Shown here piece by piece: positions 6,282 to 7,776 of a stretch of DNA of 7,776 nt. This DNA is from an uncultured Hyphomicrobiales bacterium. Lineage in GTDB: Bacteria > Pseudomonadota > Alphaproteobacteria > Rhizobiales > Beijerinckiaceae. Made by a program: the position numbers and the translations under genes. A model generated the notes under the pieces. It was given only the letters and a program-made list of their open reading frames with translations. It searched no databases and was not told the DNA's origin. The stretch lies in contig CAIWVR010000154.1 of NCBI GenBank assembly GCA_903916165.1, positions 1-7,776 of the forward strand, in the 5' to 3' direction. Within the stretch, counting starts at the first letter, position 1. Every line of letters starts with the position of its first letter.

Positions 6282-7348
6282 GGAGCCCCCTCGTCGGGTC
6301 GGCTCATCGCCGCGCGCAGGCTGTTCCAGCGGCGGATGCCCTCGTTGGCACCCAGCAAAGCCAGCGCCAGGACGAAGGGCGCGACGTAATAGATGATCCG
6401 GAACAGCAGCAGGGAGGCGAGCAGGGTCTCGGGCGACGGTGCCGGGACCGTGTTGAGCATGGTCGCCTCAAAGGCACCGATGCCGCCAGGCATGTGGCTT
6501 GCGATACCAAGCAGGCAGGCCAGCACATAGGTCGCGCAGAAACTGATGAAATCGAGCCCATGACCCGCTGGCAAGATCACGAAAAGCGCGCCTGCCGCGC
6601 AGCCGAGATCGATCACACCCAGCAAGATCTGGCTGAGCGTCAGTGTCAGGCCGGGAAGCTCCAGCCGGAGACCCTGCACGCTGACGCGGCGATGGCCGCG
6701 CGAAATCCATGCCAGATAATACATAATAGCCGACAGGACGCTCAGGCCGATGAGCAGATTGACCCAGCCCTTGAGACGATTCACCTCGGCGATGGCGTCA
6801 GGCTGTATCGTGAGCGCGACGCCGATAACCAGGGCCATGCCGAGCCAGAAGGTGAGCCCCGCGATCACGGTCAGGCTCGCGACCTTCCCGGCGCTGACGC
6901 CGGCACGCGAGTAAATCCAGTAGCGCACGGTGCCAGCCGTCACCAGCGGGAAGCCGAGCGTGAAAGAAATCGCATAGCTGGTGAAGGAGGCAAGCGCCGT
7001 GGTGCGGTAGGGCACGCGCAGGTGCAATTGCCGGAGTGCGACGGCGTCATAGCCGGTGAGCGCGATGTAGGAAATCGCCGTCAACAGTGAGGCACCGACG
7101 ATCTGCTCCAGGCTCGTCGCGGCGATGGCCGCGCGCAACTCACCCCAATGCAGGCCAGCGATGGTGCGGCCCAGAACCCAAACTGAGAGGGCCAGAATGC
7201 AGATGCTGAAGCCAGCGCCAAGCCTGCTCCACATGCGGTGACGGCGCGCAAGATGCTGATCGACGGGCGTGACGGCCAGAAGTTGGGGCGCATGATCTGC
7301 GCCCGCCGGATTCGCCCCGTCGATCTCCTCCCGCATGGACCTTGTCAT
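6278..7348 (-). CDS. LPG-synthase transmembrane-domain protein (UPF0104/YbhN-like), polytopic membrane protein
   Basis: The 356 aa protein has about eight hydrophobic segments (roughly 43-62, 82-101, 120-138, 157-180, 195-214, 236-258, 266-284 and 308-333) after a ~40-residue cytoplasmic-type N-terminus. The signature SHMPGGIGAFEATML at 284-298 matches the membrane half of MprF, the lysylphosphatidylglycerol synthase/flippase family (Pfam PF03706). The C-terminal aminoacyl-transferase half of MprF is absent, so it should not make lysyl-PG itself; lipid translocation is the likely but unproven role. The ATG at 7348 follows GAGG by four bases; an ATG at 7336 is a weaker choice. Its TAG and the ppk2 TAG interlock in CTAG at 6278-6281, with no terminator between the converging genes. 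Confidence 0.88.
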   Translation of the reverse strand: MTRSMREEIDGANPAGADHAPQLLAVTPVDQHLARRHRMWSRLGAGFSICILALSVWVLGRTIAGLHWGELRAAIAATSLEQIVGASLLTAISYIALTGYDAVALRQLHLRVPYRTTALASFTSYAISFTLGFPLVTAGTVRYWIYSRAGVSAGKVASLTVIAGLTFWLGMALVIGVALTIQPDAIAEVNRLKGWVNLLIGLSVLSAIMYYLAWISRGHRRVSVQGLRLELPGLTLTLSQILLGVIDLGCAAGALFVILPAGHGLDFISFCATYVLACLLGIASHMPGGIGAFEATMLNTVPAPSPETLLASLLLFRIIYYVAPFVLALALLGANEGIRRWNSLRAAMSRPDEGAP

Positions 7349-7404
7349 AACGCCTCGTCGACCGGAAAAGCGCCATACGAAAACACCCGGGCGCGTGCAA
7401 GAGC

Positions 7405-7433
7405 GTTATGGCGAGGCGAGCACCCAAGGGCAA
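7405..7433 (-). promoter_or_regulatory. Candidate promoter of the UPF0104-family gene
   Basis: On the - strand TTGCCC (7433-7428) and CATAAC (7410-7405) are 17 bases apart, each 4/6 to consensus, with a start near 7398 and a ~50-base leader. The surrounding gap between the two right-hand genes (7349-7530) holds nothing else convincing, so the two genes may be transcribed separately. Confidence 0.3.
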
Positions 7434-7530
7434 CCCCCGTCAATCGTTACGCTGATGGCGTCCACGTTCACAAATCAGCTTTATCAAGCGCTAAGAACCA
7501 GACTGACACTGCTGCGGCGACAGCGTGATG

Positions 7531-7776
7531 TCAATTTTGCGCCGTCGCACCCGACCATGCTTTTGTGAACGCATCCCTGAGGGTGGATTGCATGCCTGCA
7601 GCGGGATCGAAGTAGAAACGCACCTGACGTGCGCCCGCCGGCAGCGCGACGGCCCGGAAAATGACATTGGCGCGCAGCAAGGGCGCAGACACTCCATCCA
7701 CCGCGCCACGCCACCCCGGATGCCAGACATCGTTCAACACGAGCCAGCCGGCATCCGGCGTATCGACGGACACCCG
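7531..7776 (-). CDS. C-terminal end of a probable YfhO-like membrane protein (5' end outside the window)
   Basis: Eighty-one codons are visible, running in from the right edge with no start, and ending at TGA (7533-7531). The fragment GWLVLNDVWHPGWRGAVDG, followed by PLLRANVIFRAV, LPAG and VRFYFDP, resembles the soluble C-terminal region of YfhO-type proteins (PF09586). In these a long multi-membrane domain precedes a small beta-rich domain with this W-PGW...DG...AN..FR.V.LPAG pattern. In Firmicutes YfhO takes part in glycosylation of cell-surface polymers; in Gram-negative bacteria the function is mostly unknown. The membrane part cannot be seen here, so the assignment rests on one motif-rich stretch. 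It lies in the same direction as the UPF0104-family gene, 182 bases upstream of it. Confidence 0.6.
   Translation of the reverse strand, partial: RVSVDTPDAGWLVLNDVWHPGWRGAVDGVSAPLLRANVIFRAVALPAGARQVRFYFDPAAGMQSTLRDAFTKAWSGATAQN

Noticed and set aside
7504..7533. Terminator hairpin after the YfhO-like gene
   Set aside because: TGACA and TGTCA can pair with a short inner GCTG/CAGC stem, but the stem is interrupted by an unequal internal loop and no U-run follows.

Overview
The window looks like chromosomal DNA of an alphaproteobacterium, most likely in or near Caulobacterales/Maricaulales. The base composition is high in G+C apart from the first ~125 bases. The best taxonomic evidence is a GcrA cell-cycle regulator, which is essentially confined to Alphaproteobacteria, lying downstream of a cluster of GANTC (CcrM methylation) sites. 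This placement is inference; no database search was possible.

Layout. (1) Bases 1-129 are AT-rich and carry an open frame on the + strand that may be the 3' end of an unidentified gene. (2) On the - strand lies a tight operon, argD-argF-hslO (acetylornithine aminotransferase, ornithine carbamoyltransferase, redox-regulated chaperone Hsp33). All three genes are best started at GTG, and both junctions are 4-base GTGA overlaps. (3) A 419-base intergenic region (3247-3665) separates divergent argD and gcrA. It holds a good sigma70-type promoter for argD, two hairpins in the argD leader, and four GANTC sites on the gcrA side. (4) gcrA (+) ends at a strong bidirectional terminator, which it shares with a convergent PhoR-type histidine kinase. 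(5) The kinase gene (-) is divergent from a class I polyphosphate kinase 2 gene (+). (6) ppk2 converges on a polytopic membrane protein of the MprF/LPG-synthase transmembrane (UPF0104) family, the two stop codons interlocking in one CTAG. (7) At the right edge, on the - strand, is the C-terminal end of a probable YfhO-like membrane protein.

How the genes fit together. argD and argF are consecutive enzymes of arginine synthesis, and hslO is translationally coupled to them. GcrA is a sigma70 cofactor acting at CcrM-methylated promoters, so the GANTC cluster suggests that gcrA, and perhaps argD, is under replication-linked methylation control. The kinase and ppk2 share a regulatory region and a phosphate theme (phosphate sensing and polyphosphate metabolism), but the kinase has no membrane anchor and no phoB or pst neighbour here. 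The two right-hand membrane proteins suggest an envelope-lipid or glycan function.

I saw no rRNA, tRNA, CRISPR array, insertion sequence or obvious defence system. Most of the window is well-understood chromosomal backbone; the points worth checking are regulatory, plus the foreign-looking left edge.
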